From Croceibacterium xixiisoli (GTDB lineage Bacteria; Pseudomonadota; Alphaproteobacteria; Sphingomonadales; Sphingomonadaceae): 64,000 nucleotides of DNA. Under the pieces are notes generated by a model. That model saw nothing but the letters and a program-made list of their open reading frames with translations. It had not been told where the DNA came from and searched no databases. The stretch's first letter is position 1, and the number at the start of each line of letters is the position of its first letter. A program made the position numbers and the translations under genes. This document shows, one piece after another, positions 55,002-64,000 of this stretch. Location of the stretch: contig NZ_WTYJ01000005.1 in the NCBI RefSeq assembly GCF_009827305.1, positions 79,641 through 143,640 of the forward strand, in the 5' to 3' direction.

Positions 55002-55076
55002 GGCCCCTTCGTCTAGCGGTTAGGACGCGGCCCTTTCACGGCTGAAACACGGGTTCGATTCCCGTAGGGGTCACCA
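55002..55076 (+). tRNA. tRNA-Glu (anticodon TTC), copy 1
   Basis: 75 nt with encoded CCA. Acceptor GGCCCCT pairs with AGGGGTC, TTCGATTC in the T arm, and the anticodon TTC at 55035-55037 in a CTTTCAC loop. Confidence 0.99.
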
Positions 55077-55112
55077 GCAGTGCGAGATTATCCGGTGCCA
55101 GCCGGTTTAATT

Positions 55113-55187
55113 GGCCCCTTCGTCTAGCGGTTAGGACGCGGCCCTTTCACGGCTGAAACACGGGTTCGATTCCCGTAGGGGTCACCA
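55113..55187 (+). tRNA. tRNA-Glu (anticodon TTC), copy 2
   Basis: Identical to the copy at 55002-55076, 36 bases downstream; the spacers differ, so the duplication is confined to the tRNA. Likely cotranscribed with copy 1. Confidence 0.99.
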
Positions 55188-55365
55188 TTTCGGCATAACG
55201 CTGAATGTGGTGTAGCAATATGAAATTATTGCGACAGGTCGCTTGCTCGACGAACGCCAATTACAATTTTGTTGCGGTAAACATTTGATGCCGTCGCGCG
55301 GAAAGCGGGCGAAATCAAGTTCGCGAAGGCTAGCGCCCGCTTAGGCCACCCATCCTGTCCAATGT

Positions 55366-55905
55366 TTAGCGCATTTGCCTGAAACCAAGCGGCTTGCCTG
55401 CACCTTCGGTCAGGCTATCCGGCCTTTCCGATATGCCATTCAACAGCAATTCCATTGCCTGCCGCCCGCGTTCGGTCAAATTGACAATCACACGACGCTG
55501 ATCCAGATCGTCGCTGTTGCGCTCGATAAAGCCCGCGTCTTCAAGTCGGGCAATAATTCTGATCCCCGTAGCCGGTCGCTCTCCGGAAGCAATGATCATC
55601 TGCTTCACATAGATCACGCCACCTTCGATCGCACCGAGATACAATTCCAGCATGATGTCCCAAGCAGAATCCTTGAAAAGATTCTTTGGCATCACCTTGC
55701 TGATGACTTTCCTTGCCTTGAGGAGCTGACGCGCCTTTTCTGCCAATTGCTGGCTATGGATATCTGCAACGGCGGCTGCTTGGGCTAGATTTTCGACAAC
55801 CCTCCGTGAAGTAGGCGATGTCGCCTGGCCGGAGCCTGCGTCGTGAAAAGCTGGTGACCCTGGATCACGCATAACCTCTCTTCCCATATTTTTTTGACAG
55901 CTCAT
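55366..55905 (-). CDS. MarR-like winged-helix regulator
   Basis: A 179-residue protein: disordered N-terminus to about residue 40, then the helical and winged-helix region ending DDLDQRRVIVNLTERGRQAMELLLNGI, with the MarR-like wing (RIIARLEDAGFIERN). It probably senses a ligand and controls the adjacent secretion operon, whose last gene ends 98 bases upstream on the same strand. The start may be the ATG 11 codons in. Its region is more AT-rich than its neighbours. Confidence 0.78.
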   Translation of the reverse strand: MSCQKNMGREVMRDPGSPAFHDAGSGQATSPTSRRVVENLAQAAAVADIHSQQLAEKARQLLKARKVISKVMPKNLFKDSAWDIMLELYLGAIEGGVIYVKQMIIASGERPATGIRIIARLEDAGFIERNSDDLDQRRVIVNLTERGRQAMELLLNGISERPDSLTEGAGKPLGFRQMR

Positions 55906-55939
55906 GGCGTGCTGAGCAGCCTGGGTTAATATTTACCAA

Positions 55940-55958
55940 TTACATTATACATTTGTAA
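55940..55958. promoter_or_regulatory. AT-rich inverted repeat before MarR-like gene
   Basis: TTACA-9-TGTAA in an AT-rich gap of 98 bases between the HlyD gene and the MarR-like gene. MarR proteins bind such palindromes; could be its autoregulatory site. Confidence 0.3.
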
Positions 55959-56003
55959 CATTCAACCTTCCCAGTTTATGTACGCATAACTCCGGATTTG
56001 GTT

Positions 56004-57191
56004 TCATCGCTCCCGCATTGCTTCTCGCCCTCTATTCAATGGTTTAAGCAAATACTGCAGAACAGTTTTCTGGCCAGTATGAATATCAACCGTAGCAACC
56101 ATGCCGGGAACGATTGGAAATCTGCGTCCGTCGGGAGTAGACAGCGCATCTGTTCGTGTTCTGATATACACTCTGTAATAGACCACATCGGGCTGCAGCT
56201 CGTCCCGGATCGTATCTGGGGAAATACTGCTGACCTCCCCATCAAGCCCGCCGTAAATCGCATAATCATAGGCCGTGATCTTGACCGTCGCCCTTTGGCC
56301 TGGATGGATGAACGCGATGTCTCTGGGGGCGATCCGTCCTTCGACCATCAGCTGATCGTCCAGCGGAATGATATCCATGATCTTGCCGTTCGGAGGCACA
56401 ACTCCGCCCACAGTAGACACTTCGATATTGCGCACGATGCCACGAACCGGTGAGCGCACAGTCAGGCGATTCAGCGTGTCGGAGCGACCGCGGACGACCG
56501 GGGCCAGCGCTTCAATTTCTTCTTCCGCCTTTGCCAGTTCCTGCCGCGCCTCGACAATATATTGCGATCGCAGGTCCGCCTTGCGCAATTCCAGCTCCGC
56601 CCGCTGACGCTTCAACCGCAGCACCTCCACATTGCTCGCGGCACCAACCTCTATCAGCGATTCGCCGATGGCGACTTCGCGGCGTACGAGTTCCAGCGCC
56701 TCATCTATCAGGGCAATCGAACTGGCCAGGCTGCGGGTGCGAGCGTCGTAAAGCCGGCTTTCCGCCGAGGTAAGCTCGGGAAAATCCTTCAACTCATCGG
56801 GAAAGCGGATCGACGTTTCATTCACTTCCGCGCGTAAACGGGCTGCGGCAGCCAGCGCAGCACGATATTTGGCGGCGCTTTCCTCAACTGTGGATCCGGC
56901 CTGGGTCGGGTCCAACTGGGCCAGGATCTGCCCGGGTTCGACAATCGTATCCTGTCGCACATTCATCTTGGCGATAATTCCACCTTCAAGCGACTGAATG
57001 ACCTGTTCCCGCGATGTTGGCACGACCTTTCCGCTGCCTGATGCCACTTCATCCAGTTCCGCGAGCCAGGCCCAGGTCAGGCCGGCGGCAAAGATGATCG
57101 CAACGATCCAGACCACGCGCGCGGAGCTTCTGACCGCGCGGTCCCCGCTGTGTTCAGCGCCCTTGCCACGGGCGTGAAGCCAGCCCTTCAT
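56004..57191 (-). CDS. HlyD-family membrane fusion protein (type I secretion)
   Basis: A 395-residue periplasmic adaptor. One N-terminal membrane segment (VVWIVAIIFAAGLTWAWLA), then lipoyl half (VIQSLEGGIIAKMNVRQDTIVEPGQILAQLDPT), a long coiled coil, second lipoyl half (VRSPVRGIVRNIEVSTVGGVV) and beta-barrel. It links the ABC protein to TolC. It overlaps the ABC gene by 4 bases. Confidence 0.95.
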   Translation of the reverse strand: MKGWLHARGKGAEHSGDRAVRSSARVVWIVAIIFAAGLTWAWLAELDEVASGSGKVVPTSREQVIQSLEGGIIAKMNVRQDTIVEPGQILAQLDPTQAGSTVEESAAKYRAALAAAARLRAEVNETSIRFPDELKDFPELTSAESRLYDARTRSLASSIALIDEALELVRREVAIGESLIEVGAASNVEVLRLKRQRAELELRKADLRSQYIVEARQELAKAEEEIEALAPVVRGRSDTLNRLTVRSPVRGIVRNIEVSTVGGVVPPNGKIMDIIPLDDQLMVEGRIAPRDIAFIHPGQRATVKITAYDYAIYGGLDGEVSSISPDTIRDELQPDVVYYRVYIRTRTDALSTPDGRRFPIVPGMVATVDIHTGQKTVLQYLLKPLNRGREAMRER

Positions 57192-59326
57192 GCCGCCTTC
57201 TTCCGCATGGTTTCAAGCGCGGCCCCCTTCTCATCGTCCAGCACGATCTTGCCATTGTTCATCACGATGATGCGATCGACGAGATCGAGCACACGCATGC
57301 GATGGGTTGCGATCACCACGGTTCGGCCGGCGCTCCATTCGCGGAACTGCCGCATGAAGAATCTTTCGCTGGTTTCATCCATCGCGGCCGTCGGTTCATC
57401 CAGCAACACGATTTGCGGCTGCCGGATCAACGAGCGGGCCAGCAACAGGGATTGCACCTGTCCACCCGACAACCCCCTACCCCCTTCGGATATCGGATGA
57501 TCCAACCCGCTGGGCAGGCGGCGCACGAATTCATCGGCCCCCACCATGCCTAGTGCAGCGAGAATTTCTTCATCGCCAGCGCGGGGCGCACCAAGCGTCA
57601 GATTGTCGCGGATAGATCCGAAGAACAGCCCGCTGGTCTGGGAAACCAGCCCCACAGCTTGACGCACATCGGCCGGATCGATCTGATGCAGGGCCAGATT
57701 GTCTAGCAGAACCTCCCCCGAAACTGGGATCATCAGCCCTGAAAGCCCCTGCAGCAAGGTCGACTTGCCTGCACCATTCCGGCCGATCAGGGCCACTCTT
57801 TCGCCAGCTTTGATATCCAGCTGTTCGACATGCAATGCCAAAGGCATATTGGCATCGCCGTACCGAAACACGGCATTGCGAAGGGCGTAATTACCCCGTG
57901 CAACGGGTAGCGCGATCCGCTGTTCATCCGACGGCGTGTCCGTGGGCAACCGCATTATGGCATCCAGGCTTTTCAAGCCGATCTTGGCGTGTTGCAAGCG
58001 AGTGAATATCTGCGTGACCTGGGAAAGTGGCGCAAGCATGCGCGATCCAAGGATGGATGCCCCCACCAGTGCGCCGGTGGTCATGTCGCCTTCCATCACG
58101 CGAGGAGCGCCGAAAAAAACGATGGTCGCATATACGCCGTTCTGGATATTCTGGGTCCACACCGTCAGGCTGTTGGTGAGCCGACGCAGCTTCATCTGAG
58201 ACTCGCTCGTCACCTCATTCACATGGTTCCACTGATGTTCGAAGCGGGCCTCCGCCTGCAGCATCTTCACATCATCGAGGCGCTGCACTGCTTCCATGAT
58301 CATCGCATTGCGCAGGGATGCTTCACGCATGGATTCATTGGCATAGCTGCGCAGGCGGCGCTGCAACAGCAATCCGGGGATCACCAGAAAGACCAGGGCG
58401 GCCAGCGGAATGAAGGCCAGATTGCCGGCAATAAAGAAGAACAGCAGCAGGAAGACCAGAAAGAACGGGATATCGACGATCGCGGCGACGCTGGTGGAGG
58501 TCAAAAGCTCCCGAACCTGCTCCATGTCGCGCAATTGTGCGACAAAAGATCCGGTCGAGGCAGGCCTATCCTGGCTGCGAACCCTTATTGCATGGCCGAA
58601 AATCAGATCTGACAGCTTCAGATCTGCACGCTTTCCCAGTCCGTCGATAAGCGTCATCCGCAGCCGGCGCAAAATGAATTCGAAGATGATCGCCAGGATC
58701 ACGCCGGAAAACAGAATATACAGCGTGGGATAGGAGTTGGCTGGTACCACCCGGTCATAGACCTGCATCGAAAACAGAATGGTGCCGAAAGCCAGCAAAT
58801 TGGCGATCAAGGATGCCAGGAAAATGTTGGGATAATGGCGAATGTCGCGCATCAATATGCGCCGCAGCCAATGCTCTTGATACGGCCGGATATAGGTGTC
58901 CACCCGTGCATCCGTTACCGATCGCGCTGGTCGGGCGATGACATAGCGACGCACCCGCGCCATGACATCGCTGCGACTGAGGCGGTTAGAAGCGCCATCA
59001 TCGCCCATCACCATGACATCGGCGACATCATCGCTGCTGACAGCAGAGATGACCACGAGCGCGTCATCCAATTCGGCGATAACCGGCAGGCGGCTGAAGG
59101 CGAGTTCGAAATCGCCAGCTGCCGCAAAATTGCACGACAGCCCGAAGCGGCGTGCCAGGCTGATTATCTTCTTCCTCTCATCTTCCGAGCGGTCCCAGAC
59201 GGCGGACAGCCGCGCAGTTTCGTAGGAAATGGGAATGCGATAATGTCGCGCGACCTGGTTGAAGGCATCAAGCCATTGTTCTATCGGGCGATCAGAGTTT
59301 AGCGCGAGGTTCTGCGGTTCCGTCAC
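57188..59326 (-). CDS. Type I secretion ABC transporter (LapB-like)
   Basis: A 712-residue ABC exporter. Residues 1-150 form a peptidase C39-like domain without a catalytic Cys/His pair that I can see, as in RTX-type exporters that bind rather than cut their substrate. Membrane part about 155-450, ATPase with GRNGAGKST, LSGGQVQSLLLARS and IVLLDEPTAAMD. Overlaps TolC by 4 bases and HlyD by 4 bases, so the three are one operon for the adhesin. Confidence 0.95.
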   Translation of the reverse strand: MTEPQNLALNSDRPIEQWLDAFNQVARHYRIPISYETARLSAVWDRSEDERKKIISLARRFGLSCNFAAAGDFELAFSRLPVIAELDDALVVISAVSSDDVADVMVMGDDGASNRLSRSDVMARVRRYVIARPARSVTDARVDTYIRPYQEHWLRRILMRDIRHYPNIFLASLIANLLAFGTILFSMQVYDRVVPANSYPTLYILFSGVILAIIFEFILRRLRMTLIDGLGKRADLKLSDLIFGHAIRVRSQDRPASTGSFVAQLRDMEQVRELLTSTSVAAIVDIPFFLVFLLLFFFIAGNLAFIPLAALVFLVIPGLLLQRRLRSYANESMREASLRNAMIMEAVQRLDDVKMLQAEARFEHQWNHVNEVTSESQMKLRRLTNSLTVWTQNIQNGVYATIVFFGAPRVMEGDMTTGALVGASILGSRMLAPLSQVTQIFTRLQHAKIGLKSLDAIMRLPTDTPSDEQRIALPVARGNYALRNAVFRYGDANMPLALHVEQLDIKAGERVALIGRNGAGKSTLLQGLSGLMIPVSGEVLLDNLALHQIDPADVRQAVGLVSQTSGLFFGSIRDNLTLGAPRAGDEEILAALGMVGADEFVRRLPSGLDHPISEGGRGLSGGQVQSLLLARSLIRQPQIVLLDEPTAAMDETSERFFMRQFREWSAGRTVVIATHRMRVLDLVDRIIVMNNGKIVLDDEKGAALETMRKKAA

Positions 59327-60639
59327 AGAATTTCCCCCTGCACGCGTTGTCCCTTCAGTCTGAAAGATCGTCGGGCACTGCCCGAATAGAATGTGCAGTC
59401 GATCCGCAGCCGCCGCAGATCATGGGTGGTGTTGACCGCATCGAAGCGCACCTGGTTCAGTTCCTGCTGCGAGTTGAGCAGATCCACCAGAGTGCGGGTG
59501 CCCATTTCCAGATATTGCAGGCGATACAGCCGCCCCGTTTCCCGCATGTCCGCTTCACGCTGCGCCAGGGTTTTCAGGACATCCTGGAGACCGAAGACCT
59601 GCTGCTGCGCCTCAGCCAAGAGGCGGGAGATATCGTTGCGAACCCTGGCTTCCGCCGCGTCGGCGGCACGCAGCGCAAATCCGGCCCCGCGCGCACGCGC
59701 AGTCACAGCGCCGCCATTGTACAGCGGGCTGGTTACGCGAATGCCGAAACTGTAATCTGCGCGGTTGGAGACAGGATCCTGAATTTCCGTTGATCCGCCT
59801 GCTTCCAAAGAAATCGTGGGCATCCGGTCCGCCTTGGCCCGTTCGAACTCGGCCATTGCCTGATCACGCGTGGCGAAGGCTTCAATGATAGCCGGAACAT
59901 CGGTCCAATCGGGTTCGAGCTGCCCACAACTGGCTTCCAGCCATTCCGGTGTTTCCGGAACAACATCCCCAATTTCGTTTTCGCCGAGGAGGTAGGCAAG
60001 ATTGCTTTGCCAACGATCCTGTTCGGCTTCGATCTGCTGAATGGTGGCTTCCGCCCCGGTCACGCGGGCCTGCGCCTGCAGCGCGTCCGACCTGGTTGCT
60101 GCCCCACGTTCGAAACGCAGACGCACCAATTGTTCAATGGCGCGAAGTTCGGTCAATTGATCATTCGCGACCGCCAGCAAAGCCTCAGCACGCTGGATTT
60201 CAATGACCGAGAAGCTGGTATCGCGGATCAGGCTATCAACCGCGAGCAGCAGGCGCGCCCGACTGACCCGCGCCCCTGCTTCTGCGAAACGGACTGTGTT
60301 CATGACCTTGCCGAAATCGAACAGCATCTGCGATGCCGTGACATTGGCACGAGGTCGCCAGCCATTGGCAGTGTTGTTCTGATATCCGGTGGATATCCCG
60401 CCGCTCACCCGGGGACGATACCCTGCCCTGGCGACGTCGATTTCTTCACCCTGAGCATTGATGCGTTGAACAGCTTCATCGATTGACGGATGCCAGGCGA
60501 GCGCCGCTGTTACAGCATCTTGCATGGTCAGCACGGGAGGGACCGACGCCCAAGCGGGCGCCGAGAGTAAAACCCCGAAGGGCACAAGCATCGAAACTGC
60601 CGCGACGGGCTTTTTTGTCCGAGCCACCAAATCTCCCAC
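59323..60639 (-). CDS. TolC-family outer membrane protein
   Basis: A 438-residue protein with signal peptide (ending SAPAWAS) and long helical repeats typical of TolC (ALAWHPSIDEAVQRINAQGEEIDVARAGYRPR and LNSQQELNQVRFDAV). It forms the outer membrane channel. It begins 87 bases after the adhesin gene stop. Confidence 0.93.
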   Translation of the reverse strand: MGDLVARTKKPVAAVSMLVPFGVLLSAPAWASVPPVLTMQDAVTAALAWHPSIDEAVQRINAQGEEIDVARAGYRPRVSGGISTGYQNNTANGWRPRANVTASQMLFDFGKVMNTVRFAEAGARVSRARLLLAVDSLIRDTSFSVIEIQRAEALLAVANDQLTELRAIEQLVRLRFERGAATRSDALQAQARVTGAEATIQQIEAEQDRWQSNLAYLLGENEIGDVVPETPEWLEASCGQLEPDWTDVPAIIEAFATRDQAMAEFERAKADRMPTISLEAGGSTEIQDPVSNRADYSFGIRVTSPLYNGGAVTARARGAGFALRAADAAEARVRNDISRLLAEAQQQVFGLQDVLKTLAQREADMRETGRLYRLQYLEMGTRTLVDLLNSQQELNQVRFDAVNTTHDLRRLRIDCTFYSGSARRSFRLKGQRVQGEIL

Positions 60640-60671
60640 GCCCTCGGCCGGCTATCCGGCTCGATTGTCTT

Positions 60672-60713
60672 GCAAGAATGTCGTGCCACTTTGAAATGGC
60701 ACGACATTCTTGC
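60672..60713. repeat. 17-bp perfect inverted repeat between adhesin and TolC genes
   Basis: GCAAGAATGTCGTGCCA and its exact complement, separated by 8 bases, form a strong hairpin on both strands. No T-tract follows on the minus strand, so full termination is unlikely; it may lower expression of the exporter relative to the adhesin or protect the adhesin mRNA. Confidence 0.8.
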
Positions 60714-60725
60714 GCAAGGCGACAC

Positions 60726-63700
60726 CTATATCAGGTAATGTCCGTTCTGGTCTTCTGATAATGGGTCCGAATTTGGATCATTCAGGTAATCCAGATCGTC
60801 TGGAGGTCCTTTGACATCATCAGGTGATTGAACCGGCTCAGGAATGTTATCCACTGGTTCTTCTGCAGGGGCTTCGGACGCGCGCAGGTAGTTCTCCAGG
60901 ACATCTTCAAGACTGCCCTGATCTTCCAGCATCGAGTATTCGAGCAGATCCGCAATGTTCTCGGAGTTGCTGTCTGCAGCGAAGCTGCTCGTCACTACGG
61001 GGACCCCTGCGCCTGTCGGCTGGACAGAAACATCAAGGGATCCTTCCGAAGTCTGGTTATTGGGGTGAACCAGCTGATAGTCGAAACTGTCGATCCGGGC
61101 TGATGTAAAGTGCCCGAAGCCAGACCCAACCGTATAGGTGTAGCTGCCATCGGCATTGATCAGCAGCGACCCATAGGTACCTTGGATCGTCATCGAAGTC
61201 CCGGCGCTGAGTGGTACATATTCTCCTGCTGTCGGACTGAAGATCTGAAGTTGGGTCGACGTCGATCCCAACTCGTCATTGGTGAGAATATTGCCCGTAG
61301 CTCCCGACCGTCCGTTGATCAGGAACTGATTGGTGTAGGTGGCATCGATATTGGCGTTGACATTGGCGACCGACAAAGTGCCACCAAGGGTTGCCCGTAT
61401 ACGATAGGTGCCGGCGCTCAGATTCTCATTGGCAAGGTTGATCTGTGCAACCGTACTCAACAGACCAAGAGAAGTGTTGTAGCCGACTGTCTTAACGGGT
61501 GCCCACACGCCCCCTGCCCCTTGCCTTTCGATATAGAGGTTGCCGGTGACAAACGCACCCGCAGTCAGGAAGACACTGACTTCACCGGTCAGAACGGTAC
61601 TTGATGTCACGGTGAAGCTGTTGCTGGTGTAAGTTGGGGTACCCACCACACTGATATTGGCGTTGTTCGCCGTAACCAGATCCGCTGTCTGGAATGCCCA
61701 GCTTACCGATGCCGATGCCGTATCGCCCCGGGCCAAAACTGTCGTGCCATCGATCTGCACCGTCAGCGTGGCAGTGTCGGACACCGTTCCGTCGCTGAGT
61801 GTGTAGGTGAAGACATCGGACTGACCGATCGAGGCGGGGTCGCCGAAGGCGGTGTAGCTGTAGGTTCCGTTTGCCGAAATCTGCAGCACACCATGTTCCC
61901 CGGTGATCTGCGTAGTGCCCGTGGGCGACACAACCGAACTGGACCCGTTGGCATGGGTTATCAGGCTGACAGAGGCACCTCCAGCGAGGTTGTCTGCCCC
62001 CACTCCGCCCTGCCCGGTGATGACATTGCCGCCCACCGCTTCATTGGCGAAATCGAATTCCGTCACGGTGGTGGTGATCGACGTTGCCTGAAGCGCAGTC
62101 AGAGTGTTGCTGAGCAGTGCGTCAGCAACTGCACCGATAACTCCGTCGAGCAGAGCAGACAGACCCAGCGTGTTGAGGACGTTTGACAATGCCCCAACCA
62201 CGCCGGCGACCGACGATCCATTCAAAGAGTTGAGCAGTGGCGTCAGCAACAGGGTGGCAACCGGTCCGCCGAGGGCATTGTCTACAGCGCCCAATATGAC
62301 CGCCTGATTGTTGGGCCCAACGACGACCCCGGCACTGCCCAGTTCCTGAAGCGACACGCCGCCGCCATTGGTATCAAGCAGTTGTTCCAGAGTGCTTTCG
62401 TCGTTGCGCACAACGACCGAGTACTGACCAGGCAACAAGCCCGGCACATTGGCGACCAGGGTGTTGTTACCCAGCACACCCAGGACAGGCAGGCCGGCGA
62501 CATCACCGAGCAGCGAGTTCTGAGTGACCGCCGAGTAGACGATGTTACCCTGAGCATCGAGGACATCGAGCCTGAAGGCATCGCCCACCGCAACCAGTGC
62601 TGTCTGACTGACCACGATGCGGACATCACCGACCTGATCCGGCCTGACGGTAATCGACACAGAGTTGTCGACACCGATGTCCGATTGCAGCAGGCCGACA
62701 ACCTCCACGTCGGTATCCGTTTGCGACGGATTAACGACCCGGGCCTGGAGCCCCATGTTCAACGAGACCAAGTCGTTGACTGCGTCGGGGCTGGCGATCG
62801 TGAAAGCGGTTAGTGCCCTGCCCGAGCTGACATTTCCTGCCAGATCGGTCTGACGCAGTTGCACATTGCTGTACACGCCTTGCGGCAAGGTGAAGCTGGT
62901 CCCGGTGCCGTTAATCCAGGTCTGGCCACCATTGGTGCTGTACTGCCAGCTTGCCCCGGTTTCCACGCCCGACACATTGATCCTGCCATCGCTGGTGATC
63001 CTGTCGGTATTGGAAGTTCCGGTATCGGTGTTCAGCACACCATTGGGCGCCACGATCGTAGTGTCGACCACGATCTGGCCCAGCGTGGTTGATGCCGTGT
63101 TGCCAGCAACATCCGTCTGGCGAACCTGGACGTTGGCGTAGGTGCCTTCGGTCAGCGTGAAGCTGCCGCCGGTGCCATTCAGCCAGGTCTGGCCACCATT
63201 GGTGCTGTATTGCCAGGTCGCTCCGGATTCCAACCCGGTCACATTGACCAGCCCGTTGTTGGTGATGCCATCAGTGGCTGAGGTGCCGGTATCGACTGCC
63301 AATGCCACAGTCGGGGTAGCGATGGTGGCATCGACCACCACCTGGCCCAGCGTGGTCGTTGCCGTATTGCCGGCAACATCCGTCTGGCGGACCTGGACAT
63401 TGGCATAGGTGCCTTCGGTCAGCGTGAAGCTGCCGCCGGTACCGTTCAGCCAAGTCTGGCCACCGTTGGTGCTGTATTGCCAGGTTGCCCCAGCCTCCAG
63501 ACCGGTGACGTTGATCAAGCCATTGTTGGTGATCCGATCGCTGGCAGATGTACCGCTATCGACGGCCAGCGCTGCGAGCGGTCCGGTGACGGTCGCATCG
63601 ACCACGACTTGACCCAGAGTTGTCGTTGCCGTGTTGCCGGCAGCATCCGTCTGACGAACCTGGACATTGGCATAGGTGCCTTCGGCCAGCGTGAAGCTGC

Positions 63701-64000
63701 CGCCGGTGCCCGTCTGCCAGTTCTGGCCACCATCGGTGGTGAACTCCCAGGTCGCGCCATCTTCCAGCCCGGTCACATCGATCTGGCCGTTGCTGGTGAT
63801 GCCATCGTCATCAAGGACGCCGGTGTCATCCGTCAGAGCCGCAACCGGGGTGGCGACGCTGGCATCGACCGTGATCGCACCAAGCGTGGTTGTCGCCGTG
63901 TTGCCGGCAGCATCCGTCTGACGAACCTGGACATTGGCATAGGTGCCTTCGGCCAGCGTGAAGCTGCCGCCGGTGCCCGTCTGCCAGTTCTGGCCACCAT
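60726..64000 (-). CDS. Giant BapA/LapA-like repeat adhesin (C-terminal part)
   Basis: Open to the right edge, at least 1091 codons; the N-terminus is missing. It has Ig-like repeats of 89 residues at the N-terminal side (WQYSTNGGQTWLNGTGGSFT, YANVQVRQTDVAGNTA), then a BapA-type region (GLLPGQYSVVVRND), a VCBS repeat (HGVLQISANGTYSYTA), and an acidic C-terminus ending NGHYLI, which may be the type I secretion signal. It would be exported by the TolC-ABC-HlyD genes downstream and mediate biofilm or surface attachment. The frame has no stop in the repeat region. Confidence 0.9.
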   Translation of the reverse strand, partial: GGQNWQTGTGGSFTLAEGTYANVQVRQTDAAGNTATTTLGAITVDASVATPVAALTDDTGVLDDDGITSNGQIDVTGLEDGATWEFTTDGGQNWQTGTGGSFTLAEGTYANVQVRQTDAAGNTATTTLGQVVVDATVTGPLAALAVDSGTSASDRITNNGLINVTGLEAGATWQYSTNGGQTWLNGTGGSFTLTEGTYANVQVRQTDVAGNTATTTLGQVVVDATIATPTVALAVDTGTSATDGITNNGLVNVTGLESGATWQYSTNGGQTWLNGTGGSFTLTEGTYANVQVRQTDVAGNTASTTLGQIVVDTTIVAPNGVLNTDTGTSNTDRITSDGRINVSGVETGASWQYSTNGGQTWINGTGTSFTLPQGVYSNVQLRQTDLAGNVSSGRALTAFTIASPDAVNDLVSLNMGLQARVVNPSQTDTDVEVVGLLQSDIGVDNSVSITVRPDQVGDVRIVVSQTALVAVGDAFRLDVLDAQGNIVYSAVTQNSLLGDVAGLPVLGVLGNNTLVANVPGLLPGQYSVVVRNDESTLEQLLDTNGGGVSLQELGSAGVVVGPNNQAVILGAVDNALGGPVATLLLTPLLNSLNGSSVAGVVGALSNVLNTLGLSALLDGVIGAVADALLSNTLTALQATSITTTVTEFDFANEAVGGNVITGQGGVGADNLAGGASVSLITHANGSSSVVSPTGTTQITGEHGVLQISANGTYSYTAFGDPASIGQSDVFTYTLSDGTVSDTATLTVQIDGTTVLARGDTASASVSWAFQTADLVTANNANISVVGTPTYTSNSFTVTSSTVLTGEVSVFLTAGAFVTGNLYIERQGAGGVWAPVKTVGYNTSLGLLSTVAQINLANENLSAGTYRIRATLGGTLSVANVNANIDATYTNQFLINGRSGATGNILTNDELGSTSTQLQIFSPTAGEYVPLSAGTSMTIQGTYGSLLINADGSYTYTVGSGFGHFTSARIDSFDYQLVHPNNQTSEGSLDVSVQPTGAGVPVVTSSFAADSNSENIADLLEYSMLEDQGSLEDVLENYLRASEAPAEEPVDNIPEPVQSPDDVKGPPDDLDYLNDPNSDPLSEDQNGHYLI
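62790..64000 (-). repeat. 267-bp tandem repeats in the adhesin
   Basis: About four and a half units of 267 bp (89 residues), nearly identical at DNA level between 63090 and 64000, decaying towards 62790. They continue beyond the window. Confidence 0.9.

Noticed and set aside
55002..55365. tRNA-Glu pair as an integration site of a genomic island
   Set aside because: The second copy is a complete tRNA with a different flank, and no integrase or direct repeat appears in the window; the AT-rich stretch after it is short.
62790..64000. Regular repeats as a CRISPR array
   Set aside because: The period is 267 bp, the repeats are coding and in frame; no 30-bp repeat with unique spacers.

Overview
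The window is chromosomal DNA from a G+C-rich alphaproteobacterium, most likely a member of the Sphingomonadales. The evidence is the DUF4170 gene, the RibB-with-degenerate-RibA protein, the FATGUY-type single-domain response regulator, the HWE kinase and GGAAC-N16-CGTT promoters of the alphaproteobacterial EcfG type. No marker fixes the genus. Gene density is high, nothing looks like a prophage, IS element or CRISPR array, and no gap between genes exceeds about 300 bases.

Layout. 1-2349: the 5' part of a large HEAT/DUF4132-like protein gene (minus). 2572-8755: a redox and flavin neighbourhood (SDR dehydrogenase, FMN alpha-hydroxy-acid oxidase, M48 protease, flavin reductase, ribBX, ribH, aldo/keto reductase). 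8774-12361: M13 peptidase and enolase (minus). 12545-14617: a small operon of membrane and ribosome-associated stress proteins (YqjD/YqjE-like, DUF4170) behind an EcfG-type promoter. 14731-19955: greA, carB, carA (minus). 20113-24623: yqeY, dnaG, rpoD. 24658-26871: an EcfG-promoted HWE kinase and FATGUY response regulator, flanked by two look-alike hairpin/terminator elements that may be small RNAs. 26893-31373: SnoaL-like gene, rpiB, glyA, nrdR, trmJ-like, rpsD. 31437-41088: a long minus-strand run (S9 peptidase, tgt, DUF481 protein, ABC-2 exporter, queA, cyclophilin, coaD, ispA, xseB). 41173-46539: purL, DUF418 protein, serB and miaA. 46659-53050: branched-chain amino acid genes ilvB, ilvN, ilvC, then yceI and leuA with a leucine leader peptide. 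53152-55187: recJ and two identical tRNA-Glu genes. 55366-64000: a MarR-like regulator, a type I secretion system (HlyD, ABC, TolC) and the C-terminal part of a giant repeat adhesin.

How the genes work together. Three regulatory themes stand out. First, three perfect GGAAC-N16-CGTT sequences, all intergenic, point to general stress response control of the kinase/regulator pair, of the YqjD-like operon and of a candidate small RNA. Second, the riboflavin genes have no visible FMN riboswitch; instead the RibB protein carries an N-terminal helix-turn-helix domain and its promoter region holds AATGTGAT inverted and direct repeats. Third, leuA has a 15-residue leader peptide with five leucines followed by competing hairpins, and ilvB has a strong terminator hairpin between a good promoter and its start codon.

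All family names come from reading translated sequence and motifs; no database search was run. Promoter, operator and small RNA calls are predictions from sequence.
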